DNA of 64,000 bases, taken from the NCBI GenBank assembly GCA_035525225.1, contig DATLFA010000008.1, positions 18,818 to 82,817 of the forward strand, written 5' to 3'. How positions within the stretch are numbered: position 1 is the first letter of the stretch; each line of letters begins with the position of its first letter. Positions 20,181 through 28,683 of this stretch are shown here, in pieces. The notes beneath the pieces are model-generated. The model was not told the origin of the DNA. It did not search any database and saw only the letters and a list, made by a program, of their open reading frames with translations. The DNA is from DATLFA01 sp035525225. Lineage in GTDB: Bacteria; Actinomycetota; Acidimicrobiia; Acidimicrobiales; WLNW01. A program made the translations under genes and the position numbers.

Positions 20181-21463
20181 GGGTTCCCCGTTTCTCGCGG
20201 CGCAAGCCCGGCCCTCGCCCGGCGTTCATCTGGCGGTGGGTCTATCCCGTCGTGCTCGTGGGTTTCATCGTCGCTGCGGGGTTGATGGCCGACGCCGGGT
20301 TGGAGAATGCCCTCCGCATCAAAGACGGCAAGGTCACCCAAGTCGAGACCGACCCCTGCAAACCCGGCTTCTTGGCCGAGGTCGACCCGACTCCGACGAT
20401 GCTGATCATCGAAACCGACGCCAACAACGATGCGGTGGGCCTGACCGCGATGAGCCTGGCGGCCGACAACAAGGGCGGATGGGTCCTGCAACTGCCCCTC
20501 GAGACACGTACCAAAGCGGGCAAGCTCTTGTGGCAACTCTGGCGTGAAGCGGCACTGCCGCCGTCGACGCCGTCGACCACCACCACTGCCACCACCACCG
20601 GACCCCCCTCCACGCAAGCGACGACGACCGTTGCCCCGCTGTCCGCCGAGAGCATCGCGGCCGGCAAGGCCGCGATGGCCGGTGCCGTGGCCAAGTTGCT
20701 GGGCTTCTCGTTCCCCACCGACGTGATCGTGCTACCGACCAAGACGCTCGCATCGCTGATGGCGCCGGCACTGCCCTTCGCGCTCACGCTGCAGACGCCG
20801 GTGCAGACGGTGACGGCGGACGGTAGATCGCAAAACACGGAGTTCCCGGCGGGCGCGATCACTGTGCGAAACGAACCCGAGGTCGTGCGACTGTTCGAAG
20901 CCGTCGGGCCCAACGCTCAGGCGCGGCTGAAACGACAGGGCGACTTGTGGGCGGCGTGGATCGGGGCGCTGCGCGCTTCACCGACGGCTCTGGCCGCCTT
21001 CAAAGCCGATTCGCCGGCGTTGGTCACCTACATCAATGCCCTCGTGATCGGGCCGTCGGAACACCGCTTGTTGCCGGTCGACAACGAGGTGACGTACCTC
21101 GGGCTGTTCATCATCGACCCCGACCCCGCGCAGACCACGACGCTGGCGGCGCAGATGGTGCCGTTCCCGCTGATGATCGAGCCCGGAGCCCGGCTACGTA
21201 TCGCCCTTTTCAACGGCACGGCCGACTGCAACCTCACGCTTTCGGCGGCGACCCGGTTCGTCGAGAACGGTGGACAGATCGACGTGCTGGGCAACGCGAG
21301 CACCATCGACATCGCCCAATCCGAGGTGATCTATTACAACGCCGAACTCGAGACGCGGGTCGACACCTTTGCCAAATCGCTGGGGATCGACCGCGTGAAG
21401 CTGCTCGAAGGCGAATCGGCCGTCGACATCACCGTCACGCTCGGTGCCGATTTCAAGGGCTGA
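20177..21463 (+). CDS. Membrane-anchored protein with C-terminal LytR_C domain
   Basis: 428 residues. An N-terminal basic stretch is followed by one transmembrane helix (VYPVVLVGFIVAAGLMADAG), so the bulk is extracytoplasmic. TPTMLIIETDANNDAVGLTAMSLAADNKGGWVLQLPLETRT is reminiscent of the start of an LCP phosphotransferase domain, but the arginine-rich catalytic core is not seen. A Thr-rich linker follows (about residues 130-155). The last ~95 residues match LytR_C (LRIALFNGTADCNL, VLGNAS, VIYYNAELE, LGADF). Mycobacterial LCP genes carry the same C-terminal domain. It probably acts in the envelope; the exact job is unknown. Confidence 0.7.
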   Translation: MRVPRFSRRKPGPRPAFIWRWVYPVVLVGFIVAAGLMADAGLENALRIKDGKVTQVETDPCKPGFLAEVDPTPTMLIIETDANNDAVGLTAMSLAADNKGGWVLQLPLETRTKAGKLLWQLWREAALPPSTPSTTTTATTTGPPSTQATTTVAPLSAESIAAGKAAMAGAVAKLLGFSFPTDVIVLPTKTLASLMAPALPFALTLQTPVQTVTADGRSQNTEFPAGAITVRNEPEVVRLFEAVGPNAQARLKRQGDLWAAWIGALRASPTALAAFKADSPALVTYINALVIGPSEHRLLPVDNEVTYLGLFIIDPDPAQTTTLAAQMVPFPLMIEPGARLRIALFNGTADCNLTLSAATRFVENGGQIDVLGNASTIDIAQSEVIYYNAELETRVDTFAKSLGIDRVKLLEGESAVDITVTLGADFKG

Positions 21464-21496
21464 ACGAAGGTGCGCTCGGGAGCGGCCTCTGTTGAG

Positions 21497-21502
21497 TAAC
21501 AT
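21497..21502 (+). promoter_or_regulatory. -10 box TAACAT before rsfS
   Basis: TAACAT ends 10 bases before ATG 21513. It supports separate, near-leaderless transcription of rsfS and the choice of 21513 as its start. Confidence 0.45.
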
Positions 21503-21512
21503 CTCCACTCAC

Positions 21513-21887
21513 ATGACGGCCAGAGACGCGCTTCACGCGACGCTACCCAACTGGGCACTGGTGGCAGCGCGTTCCGCGGACGAGAAGTTCGGCCGCGACA
21601 CCTTCGTGATCGACGTCGGCGACGTGCTCGCGCTGACCGAGCTCTTCGTCATCACGACCGGGGCCAACCGCCGCCAAGTGAAGGCCATCGTCGAAGAGGT
21701 CGAAGAGAAGATCGCCGAGCAAGGCGGCCCCAAGCCGAGGCGCATCGAGGGCCTCGACAAGCTCGAGTGGGTCTTGATGGACTACGGCGACTTCGTTGTG
21801 CACGTGTTCGACGAACCGACGCGCGCGTTCTATCGCCTCGATCGTCTCTGGGGCGATCGCCCGAAGGTGGAGTGGAACGTCGCCTGA
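21513..21887 (+). CDS. rsfS: Ribosomal silencing factor RsfS
   Basis: 124 residues. The Iojap/RsfS domain covers nearly the whole protein: DTFVIDVGDVLALTELFVITTGANRRQVKAIVEEVEEK, then RRIEGLDKLEWVLMDYGDFVVHVFDEPTRAFYRLDRLWGD. RsfS binds uL14 and blocks 30S-50S joining during starvation. ATG 21513 fits the family N-terminus; longer in-frame starts would run into the preceding gene. It ends immediately beside the convergent leuS stop, without any spacing. Confidence 0.95.
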   Translation: MTARDALHATLPNWALVAARSADEKFGRDTFVIDVGDVLALTELFVITTGANRRQVKAIVEEVEEKIAEQGGPKPRRIEGLDKLEWVLMDYGDFVVHVFDEPTRAFYRLDRLWGDRPKVEWNVA

Positions 21888-24764
21888 CTAAACGACGATG
21901 TTGATCGTGCGACCGCGGACCACGATCACTTTGCGGGGCTCGGCGCCGTCCATGAACTCCTGAGTGCGCGGGTCGGCCAGCGCGGCGGCACGAACGGCAT
22001 CGTCGTCGGCCGACGCGGCGATGGTGATGCGCGAACGGAGTTTGCCGTTGATCTGGATCGGCATCTCGATGCTGTCCTCGACGAGCAGCGCGGGGTCGGC
22101 CGTCGGAAAGGCTGCGTAGGTAACGCTCTCTTCTCGGCCGAGGCGAGCCCAGAGCTCTTCGGCGAGGTGAGGAACCAACGGCGACAACATCAACGCCAAC
22201 GGCTCGGCGATCTCACGCGCCAACCCACTGCTGGTGACGACGCCGGTGAGGTGGTTGTTGAGCTCGATCAACTTCGCAATGGCCGTGTTGAACCGCAGCT
22301 CTTGCATGCCGGTCGTGACGCCGTCGATGGTCTTGTGCAGTAGCCGCCTGGTCTCGTCGTCGGCGGGTTCGTCGACGACGCGCAATGCGTCGGTGTCCTC
22401 GTCGACGAAGTTGCGCCATATGCGCTGCAAGAAGCGATACATGCCGACGACGTCGCGGGTCTCCCAAGGACGCGACGCGTCGAGCGGGCCCATATACATC
22501 TCGTAGAGCCGCAGAGTGTCAGCGCCGTACTCGTTGTAGAGATCATCGGGGGCGACCGCGTTCTTCAGGCTCTTGCCCATCTTGCCGAGCTCGCGTGTGA
22601 CAGGTTGTCCGTCGTGGAAGAACTTGTTGTCATGCTCGTCGATGGTGAACGCGTCGACGTAGGTGCCCCGCTCGTCTTTGTAGGCATAGGCCTGGATGTA
22701 GCCCTGATTGAACAGACGGCGGAACGGTTCGCACGACGAGACGTGGCCGAGATCGAAGAGCACCTTGTGCCAGAAGCGGGCGTACAACAAGTGCAGTACC
22801 GCGTGCTCGACACCGCCGACGTAGAGATCGACGCCACCACAGTCGCCATCGAATTGCGGGCCCATCCAGTAACGCTCGACGGCCGGGTCGACGAAGGCGT
22901 TCTCGTTGGTCGGGTCGAGATAGCGCAGTTCATACCAGCATGATCCCGCCCATTGCGGCATCGTGTTGGTCTCGCGGAAGTACTGCCGAGGACCGTCACC
23001 CAGATCGAGCTCGACGTTGACCCAGTGATCGGCGCGCGCGAGCGGCGACTCGGGGTCGCTCGTCTGGTCGTCGGGCTCGAACGTGCGCGGCGAGTAGTCG
23101 TCGACGTCGGGCAGCACGACGGGCAACATGTGGTCGGGGAGAGCGATGGGCAGGCCGCTGTCGTCGTAGACGATCGGAAACGGTTCGCCCCAATAGCGTT
23201 GCCGGCTGAACAGCCAATCGCGCAGCTTGTAGTTGACCGTACCGCGGCCGTGGTCCTTGCGTTCGAGCCACTCGTTGATGATCGACGTCGCTTCCTCGAT
23301 GCTGCGATCGCCATCGAGTGACATCTCCGCGTTCGACGAATTCATGTATGGCGCATCGCCGACGTACGCCCTCGGCCATGTGTAGGTGTCGAGCGTCGGC
23401 TCGACACCCTGCGCCGCGAACCACTCGTCGGGTGGCCGTTGGATCGGTGGTATCGGGAGATCGAATTGAAGGGCGAACTCGAAGTCACGTTGATCGCCGC
23501 TCGGCACGGCCATGATCGCGCCGGTGCCGTAACCCATGAGTACGTAATCGGCCACGAATACCGGGATCGGTTGGCCCGTCGTCGGGTTGACCGCGTAGGA
23601 GCCGACGAAGACGCCGGTCTTGTCGCGCGTGTCGGCCTGGCGCTGCATCTCGCTCTTGGCTTGCGCCTGTTGTCGGTATGCGGCGATGGCGGCCGCAGGT
23701 GTCTCGAACCCTGATGTCCAGCGATAGAGGGTCTCATCGGGCCACTCGGCGCTGGTCAACGCGTCGACGAGCGGATGCTCCGGTGCCAACACCATGAACG
23801 ATGCACCGAACAGTGTGTCGGGCCGCGTGGTGAACACCTCGATGTCGCCGACGGGCGACCGGAATCGCACGCGCGCGCCTTCGCTGCGCCCGATCCAGTT
23901 GCGTTGCATCGACTTGATCGCGTCGGACCATTCGAGCAGATCGAGATCGGCGAGCAGTCGATCGGCGTACGACGTGATGCGCATCATCCACTGCCGCAGG
24001 TTGCGCCGGAACACCGGATAGTTGCCGCGTTCGCTGCGGCCGTCGGATGTCACCTCTTCGTTGGCCAGCACGGTGCCGAGTGCGGGACACCAATTGACCG
24101 GAGCGTCGGAGAGGTACGCCAGCCGGTGTGCGTTGATGTTGCGCCGCCGATCGACGGCGTTCAGCTGCGACCACGGGCGGCCGTCGTCAGTGGCTCGGGC
24201 ACTGGACTCGAACTGCGCGACGAGCTCGCCGATGGGGCGGGCCCGGTCGCTGTCTGCGTCGTACCAGCTGTTGAAGATCTGCAGGAAGATCCATTGCGTC
24301 CACCGGTAGTAGGTGACATCGGTGGTCGAGATGCTGCGGCGCATGTCGTGGCCGAGGCCGAGCCGGCGCAACTGCCGCCGCATGGTGGCGATGTTGTCCT
24401 CGGTGTTGATCCGCGGGTGGATGCCCGTCTGCACCGCGTGCTGTTCGGCCGGCAGCCCGAAGGCGTCGTAGCCGAGGGAGTGCAACACGTTGTAGCCGCA
24501 CATTCGCTTGTAGCGAGCGAACACGTCGGTGCCGATGTAGCCGAGGGGATGACCCACGTGCAGGCCGCTGCCCGACGGGTAGGGGAACATGTCGAGGACG
24601 AACAGCTTGGGGCGGCCGGCGACCTTGTCGGGTTCGGCGATCGGGCCCGCCGGGTTCGGCGCTTCGAAGGTGCGGTCGGCCTCCCACCGGTCTTGCCAGT
24701 GCCGCTCGATCTGCTCGGCCAATGTCGCGGTGTAGCGAAATCGGGGCATCGAGTCGTCGGCCAT
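21888..24764 (-). CDS. leuS: Leucyl-tRNA synthetase
   Basis: 958 residues from ATG 24764. Class I aminoacyl-tRNA synthetase charging tRNA-Leu. The HIGH region is PYPSGSGLHVGHPLGY near residue 60. The CP1 editing domain contains TRPDTLFGASFMVLAPEHP. The KMSKS loop reads KMGKSLKN near residue 730, a conservative variant. The anticodon-binding domain and a C-terminal tail (KVIVVRGRTINIVV) complete the protein. The start is decided by a TAGTTT -10 box 8 bases upstream. Confidence 0.97.
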   Translation of the reverse strand: MADDSMPRFRYTATLAEQIERHWQDRWEADRTFEAPNPAGPIAEPDKVAGRPKLFVLDMFPYPSGSGLHVGHPLGYIGTDVFARYKRMCGYNVLHSLGYDAFGLPAEQHAVQTGIHPRINTEDNIATMRRQLRRLGLGHDMRRSISTTDVTYYRWTQWIFLQIFNSWYDADSDRARPIGELVAQFESSARATDDGRPWSQLNAVDRRRNINAHRLAYLSDAPVNWCPALGTVLANEEVTSDGRSERGNYPVFRRNLRQWMMRITSYADRLLADLDLLEWSDAIKSMQRNWIGRSEGARVRFRSPVGDIEVFTTRPDTLFGASFMVLAPEHPLVDALTSAEWPDETLYRWTSGFETPAAAIAAYRQQAQAKSEMQRQADTRDKTGVFVGSYAVNPTTGQPIPVFVADYVLMGYGTGAIMAVPSGDQRDFEFALQFDLPIPPIQRPPDEWFAAQGVEPTLDTYTWPRAYVGDAPYMNSSNAEMSLDGDRSIEEATSIINEWLERKDHGRGTVNYKLRDWLFSRQRYWGEPFPIVYDDSGLPIALPDHMLPVVLPDVDDYSPRTFEPDDQTSDPESPLARADHWVNVELDLGDGPRQYFRETNTMPQWAGSCWYELRYLDPTNENAFVDPAVERYWMGPQFDGDCGGVDLYVGGVEHAVLHLLYARFWHKVLFDLGHVSSCEPFRRLFNQGYIQAYAYKDERGTYVDAFTIDEHDNKFFHDGQPVTRELGKMGKSLKNAVAPDDLYNEYGADTLRLYEMYMGPLDASRPWETRDVVGMYRFLQRIWRNFVDEDTDALRVVDEPADDETRRLLHKTIDGVTTGMQELRFNTAIAKLIELNNHLTGVVTSSGLAREIAEPLALMLSPLVPHLAEELWARLGREESVTYAAFPTADPALLVEDSIEMPIQINGKLRSRITIAASADDDAVRAAALADPRTQEFMDGAEPRKVIVVRGRTINIVV

Positions 24765-24772
24765 AGATGGCC

Positions 24773-24778
24773 AAACTA
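24773..24778 (-). promoter_or_regulatory. -10 box TAGTTT, leaderless promoter of leuS
   Basis: On the minus strand TAGTTT ends 8 bases before ATG 24764. Its TAG is also the stop codon of the upstream SRPBCC gene. Confidence 0.5.
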
Positions 24779-25264
24779 CCGGTCCGTAGAACCGTGGAGG
24801 CCAATTTGCGAACGCAGCAGCGATTGCCACCATTCGGCGAGACGCAATTGGAACAGCCGGAGGGGGAACCCGTGGCGCGCCGCGTGCTCGGGTGGGAACG
24901 CGTCCCAGCCGAAGTGCTCGACGGTGACGCGCGTTTCGTCGCCGACCGGTTCGAAGCGGATGTGTACCTCGGTTTCCCGATCGGGCCCGAAGCTCGCGTG
25001 CCGCCAGCTGAGCTCTAGCCGGTGCGGCGGTTTCCACGCTCGGATGCGCCCGATCTCGAAGACCGAGCCGTCGTCGTAGGTCTCGGTCAACCGCCCGTCG
25101 GGGCCCGGCTCGAAGCCCAGCCGGCCGTTGCGCTCTTCGGTGAACTGGAACAACGGGCTGGGACGCCACCATTGCGCGATGTCCTCGGTGAACACGGCGA
25201 ACGCCCGTGCCGGTACCGCGGGTACGCGCAGTGCCACCAGCACACGCGAAGGGCCGGTGCTCAA
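24776..25264 (-). CDS. SRPBCC (AHSA1-like) domain protein
   Basis: 162 residues if TTG 25264 is used, where it overlaps the ArsR stop as TTGA; GTG 25243 is an alternative. The START-like/AHSA1 fold is shown by RAFAVFTEDIAQWWRPSPLFQF, GRIRAWKPPHRLELSWRH and VTVEHFGWDAF...GFPLRLFQLRLAEWWQSLLR. Such proteins bind hydrophobic ligands and are very often encoded with a small ArsR regulator, as here. It is the last gene of the VOC-ArsR-SRPBCC operon. The ligand is unknown. Confidence 0.8.
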   Translation of the reverse strand: MSTGPSRVLVALRVPAVPARAFAVFTEDIAQWWRPSPLFQFTEERNGRLGFEPGPDGRLTETYDDGSVFEIGRIRAWKPPHRLELSWRHASFGPDRETEVHIRFEPVGDETRVTVEHFGWDAFPPEHAARHGFPLRLFQLRLAEWWQSLLRSQIGLHGSTDR

Positions 25265-25596
25265 GGCGACCGTTCGAGATGGTCGCGGAACGCCGCCAGC
25301 TGCTCGGACCAACCGCGCTCGGTGGCCTCGACCCAGGCTCGCAGCTCGGCCATCGGTCCCGACTGCAGTGCGTAGATGCGCACCCGGGCGTCGAACTCCG
25401 GATGGGTCTCGGTCACGAGCCCGCACACTCGCAGCACCCGTAGGTGCCGGCTCATCACCGACGGCGCCACGTCGAGTGCGGCGGCGAGCTCGCCGGCGCG
25501 GCGGGGCCGTTCGGTCAACAACTCGATCGTCTGGCGCCGATACGGATCCGCGAGCGCGGCGAGTGTGCGGTCGAGCGCGACAGCGTTCGCACTCAC
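25261..25596 (-). CDS. ArsR-family transcriptional regulator
   Basis: 111 residues from GTG 25596, overlapping the VOC gene stop (GTGA). Winged helix: LDRTLAALADPYRRQTIELLTERPRRAGELAAALDVAPSVMSRHLRVLRVCGLV. No cysteine pair for metal binding is in the recognition helix, so it belongs to the non-metal ArsR subgroup that accompanies SRPBCC proteins. It probably represses its own operon through the inverted repeat at 26083. Confidence 0.85.
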   Translation of the reverse strand: MSANAVALDRTLAALADPYRRQTIELLTERPRRAGELAAALDVAPSVMSRHLRVLRVCGLVTETHPEFDARVRIYALQSGPMAELRAWVEATERGWSEQLAAFRDHLERSP

Positions 25597-26057
25597 GCCC
25601 AGTTCTTCGCGACGATGGGCACGCCGATCGCGGCCTCGGCATCGGACCGCGTGACGTCGCGGATGTGCTGGGAGAAGGTCCACGCGTGCCCTTCGTGATC
25701 GACCGCGCGATAGATGCGGTCGCCGTAGAACTGATCTTCGGGCTCGGCGGCGATGACGGCACCCGCGGCGCGCGCTCGTTCGCAGTGCTGCTCGAGGCCG
25801 CCCGACAACGAGACATGCATGCTCTGGGTATTGGCGCCGGAGACACTCGCGGGGCTACGCACCCAGGGCGCCCATTCGCCGCCGACCATGATGCGGCCGC
25901 GGCCTTCGTAGCTCATCTCGTAGTGGCACATCTCGGGCGCGTCGTCAGGCCCGTCGATCGCCATCGTGACCTCGAAGCCGAAGGCGCGCTCGAGCCACGC
26001 CAGCGCCGCCTTGGGTTCGCGGTAGTACACGCTCGACACGAAAGTGGGGTCGTTCAT
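25593..26057 (-). CDS. VOC (glyoxalase-like) family protein
   Basis: 154 residues, ATG 26057 with AAAGGA 7 bases upstream. Two beta-alpha-beta-beta-beta modules: VSSVYYREPKAALAWLERAFGFEVTM and MHVSLSGGLEQHCERARAAGAVIAAEPEDQFYGDRIYRAVDHEGHAWTFSQH, typical of PhnB-like VOC proteins. The ligand is unknown. It leads a three-gene operon whose starts and stops each overlap by four bases. Confidence 0.82.
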   Translation of the reverse strand: MNDPTFVSSVYYREPKAALAWLERAFGFEVTMAIDGPDDAPEMCHYEMSYEGRGRIMVGGEWAPWVRSPASVSGANTQSMHVSLSGGLEQHCERARAAGAVIAAEPEDQFYGDRIYRAVDHEGHAWTFSQHIRDVTRSDAEAAIGVPIVAKNWA

Positions 26058-26082
26058 TGGCAGATCCTTTCAAGAAAGAGAA

Positions 26083-26106
26083 ATAGTTTCTCATTATGGA
26101 AACTAT
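26083..26106. promoter_or_regulatory. Inverted repeat, candidate operator between divergent operons
   Basis: ATAGTTTC, 8 bases, GAAACTAT: perfect 8-bp arms. A second overlapping palindrome, GAGAAA-TAG-TTTCTC, lies at 26078-26092. It lies between the VOC-ArsR-SRPBCC operon (minus) and the SRPBCC-MFS genes (plus), AT-rich against a GC-rich background. The ArsR protein is the natural ligand (inference). Confidence 0.6.
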
Positions 26107-26158
26107 CTGTCAAGCCCTCCCGCTCAGAGGGCGGCTCGGGCCCTGCCACAATGGCGAA

Positions 26159-26545
26159 GTGACGAACAGCTTCGAGCATCGGACGCAGGTACGTGCACCT
26201 GCGGATGTGGTGTTCGATCTTGCGCTCGATGTCGCCGTGCATCTCCAGTCGCAAGAGCGGTCACGGGAGCGTGCCGTCGGCGGGGTGACCAGCGGAACGA
26301 TCGGGCTCGGCGAACAAGTCACTTGGCGAGCTGTCCATTTCGGGATCCCGTTTCGCAGGTTCCACCACGAGCACTGCTTCGAACAGGACGAAGGCGAAAC
26401 GACGATGATCGACCGCATCGACTTCGATGCGCCGCTCGGTCCTGTCGGTCGAGTCGTCGAGGGAATCGTCCTCGCGGGCCTCTTGCGGAAGCTGATCGAA
26501 CAACGGGGCGCCTTTCTCAAGCGGGTCGCCGAGAACCGCGCATGA
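26159..26545 (+). CDS. SRPBCC family protein
   Basis: 128 residues from GTG 26159, just downstream of a weak CACAAT -10-like box. VTNSFEHRTQVRAPADVVFDLALDVAVH is the usual N-terminus of the polyketide cyclase/dehydrase-like group; WRAVHFGIPFRRFHHEHCFEQDEGETTMIDRIDFDAPLGPVGRVVEG continues the fold. It overlaps the MFS gene by ATGA, so they are co-expressed. An earlier in-frame ATG at 26096 lies inside the inverted repeat and would lack translation signals. Confidence 0.75.
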   Translation: MTNSFEHRTQVRAPADVVFDLALDVAVHLQSQERSRERAVGGVTSGTIGLGEQVTWRAVHFGIPFRRFHHEHCFEQDEGETTMIDRIDFDAPLGPVGRVVEGIVLAGLLRKLIEQRGAFLKRVAENRA

Positions 26546-27867
26546 CGCCGGCGCGCGTGGTGCGGGCCTACCTCGCGATCTCTGGCCTCTTCACGCTCTC
26601 GGCGTCGGTGATCTGGGGTGTCAACACGCTGTTCCTGCTCGATGCGGGGCTCGACATCTTCGAGGTCTTCGTTGCCAACTCCGCGTTCACCGTCGGCACG
26701 ATCCTCTTCGAGATTCCCACCGGAGTGGTCGCCGATACTGCAGGGCGCCGACGCTCCTTTCTGCTGAGCGCGGTCACATTGATGATCGGCACGCTTGCGT
26801 ACGTCGCGATTTCGCTGACCGACAGCGGTTTGTTGCTGTTCTCGGTCGCCTCGCTCGTGCTCGGCATCGGCTTTTGCTTCTACTCCGGCGCGGTCGAGGC
26901 GTGGCTGGTCGACGCTCTCCACGCGACCGGCTACGAGGGTCAACTCGACGCGATATTCGCGCGTGGCTCGATGGTGTCGGGCGCGGCGATGCTCATCGGC
27001 TCCGTGGGTGGCGGATTGCTCGGCGTCATCGATCTCGAGTGGCCCTACGTCGTGCGGGCCGGATTGCTGGGCGCCGCATTCGTAGTGGGCTTCAAGGTGA
27101 TGCATGACATCGGGTTCACTCCACGCGCGACGACGCTCGCCGAGTTTCCCGACGAACTGCGTACGGTTCTCCGCGCGAGCGTGGCATTCGGGTGGAACAG
27201 ACGATCGCTGCGATTGTTGATGTTCGTGTCGGTGGCCCAGAGCGCGTTCCTGATGTGGGGCTTCTACGCGTGGCAGCCGTACTTCCTCGAGTTGATCGGT
27301 CGCGACGCGGTGTGGGTGTCCGGCGTCGTGTCGGCGCTCATCGCGCTCGCCACCATGGCCGGCAACGGCATCGTCGAGTACATCGCCCGCTTCTGCGGCA
27401 AACGCAGCACGCTCCTGATCGCGTCGACGATCGCCCTCGCGGCCGGCGCGGTTGGCGTTGGTGTGGTCGACTCATTCTGGCCCGCAGTCGCGCTACTCCT
27501 CGTCTCGATCGCCGCGATGGGTGTCGCCGCGCCGGTGCAGCAGGCGTACGTGCACGAGGTCGTTCCGTCGACCGAGAGGGCGACGGTCGTGTCGTTCATC
27601 TCGATGGTGGGCAGCGCCGGCGGAATCGGTGGACCACTGGGGCTCGGCTATCTGTCGCGCGTGCAATCGGTCGCGACGGGATACGTCGCCGGTGGCCTGA
27701 CCACCTTGCTCGCGTTGCCCTCGCTCGTGCTCCTGCGCCGTTTGCGTGAGCCCGCCGACTCGATCGTCGGGGCCAAAGCGGGCAAACGGGGACCGTGCGC
27801 CGCGCAAGGTCTTCCCGACGTGGCGACGATCGACACGACGGCCCGGCAGCCCGAACTCGTTCCTTGA
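26542..27867 (+). CDS. Major facilitator superfamily transporter
   Basis: 441 residues with twelve hydrophobic helices. The loop 2-3 signature is GVVADTAGRRRSFLLSA (MFS motif A). Other marks: an NTLFLLDAGLDIFEVFVANSAFTVGTILFEIPTG N-terminal part, as in tetracycline/multidrug-like exporters, and a polar tail of ~40 residues. It is coupled to the SRPBCC gene and lies behind the candidate operator at 26083, so it may export a compound sensed by the neighbouring regulator (inference). Confidence 0.85.
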   Translation: MTPARVVRAYLAISGLFTLSASVIWGVNTLFLLDAGLDIFEVFVANSAFTVGTILFEIPTGVVADTAGRRRSFLLSAVTLMIGTLAYVAISLTDSGLLLFSVASLVLGIGFCFYSGAVEAWLVDALHATGYEGQLDAIFARGSMVSGAAMLIGSVGGGLLGVIDLEWPYVVRAGLLGAAFVVGFKVMHDIGFTPRATTLAEFPDELRTVLRASVAFGWNRRSLRLLMFVSVAQSAFLMWGFYAWQPYFLELIGRDAVWVSGVVSALIALATMAGNGIVEYIARFCGKRSTLLIASTIALAAGAVGVGVVDSFWPAVALLLVSIAAMGVAAPVQQAYVHEVVPSTERATVVSFISMVGSAGGIGGPLGLGYLSRVQSVATGYVAGGLTTLLALPSLVLLRRLREPADSIVGAKAGKRGPCAAQGLPDVATIDTTARQPELVP

Positions 27868-27874
27868 TGCGGGA

Positions 27875-28588
27875 TCAGATAGCGGGAGATTCGCGTTCCG
27901 GCGCGAACTCAGCGGCGAGAGAAGCCAGCAGTCGCTCGAGCGCGACCTCGAAGTGTTCGGCGGTGGTGACGCGATCGAAGTGTTCGGCGTTGGCCGCAAG
28001 GATCGGATAGAGCTCGCTCGACACTTGGCTGTAGCGCACCGGCCAATAGGACGATGACCGGCCCGCGGCCTCGCGGGCAGGCAGCCGGGCGACTTCCAGC
28101 GCGGCGTGTGCCATCGCGAAGTCGTAGACCGCGGTGTAGACGAGAACGGCGGAGCGACCGTCGAGTCCGGCCGCGCACAAAGCGCGTACGATGCGCTCGA
28201 GGCGCGCCAGCCCGGTCGGCGTCACATTGCGCGGCGCGGTGATGACGTGGACGAATTGCGGTCTCGCGAGGGCGAAGGCCCGCGCCGACATCGCGAACTC
28301 GCGCATGCGGCCGAGCCAGTCAGCGTCCGGGATGTTGATGATGGGGATCTCGGCGAGTAGTTCATCGATGACGGCGGCGACGAGCTCGTCCTTGCTCGCG
28401 AAATGCGCGTAGATGGCCATCGGGGTGACGCCCATGTCGTCCGCCAGGCGGCGGATGGTGAGGGTGGTGGTGTCCGCTTCGCTCACCAACCGCAGCGCCG
28501 CGGCGATGACGTCGGAGCGGGAGCGCCGCTGCCCTTTCGGTGGCGCGCCTCGGCGGCGACCTGTGGACTGCTGCCCCCCACTCGACAT
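27875..28588 (-). CDS. TetR-family transcriptional regulator
   Basis: 237 residues. N-terminal DNA-binding domain SRSDVIAAALRLVSEADTTTLTIRRLADDMGVTPMAIYAHFASKDELVAAVIDEL with the TetR helix-turn-helix. The C-terminal TetR_C-like domain is ligand-binding, with unknown ligand. The gene is divergent from the substrate-binding lipoprotein 95 bases away, its most likely target. Confidence 0.88.
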   Translation of the reverse strand: MSSGGQQSTGRRRGAPPKGQRRSRSDVIAAALRLVSEADTTTLTIRRLADDMGVTPMAIYAHFASKDELVAAVIDELLAEIPIINIPDADWLGRMREFAMSARAFALARPQFVHVITAPRNVTPTGLARLERIVRALCAAGLDGRSAVLVYTAVYDFAMAHAALEVARLPAREAAGRSSSYWPVRYSQVSSELYPILAANAEHFDRVTTAEHFEVALERLLASLAAEFAPERESPAI

Positions 28589-28624
28589 GTGACGAAGCGT
28601 ACGTGTTGCGGCCCGTGGCGAACC

Positions 28625-28654
28625 TTGACTCGCCCAGAAATGTATGCGTAGATA
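28625..28654 (+). promoter_or_regulatory. Promoter of the substrate-binding lipoprotein gene
   Basis: -35 TTGACT (28625-28630), an 18-base spacer, -10 TAGATA (28649-28654). This is one of the few classical -35/-10 promoters in the window, and GAGGGGAAG precedes the ATG, so this transcript has a leader. Confidence 0.55.
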
Positions 28655-28683
28655 AATGCGTCCTACGGGGGTTGGAGGGGAAG

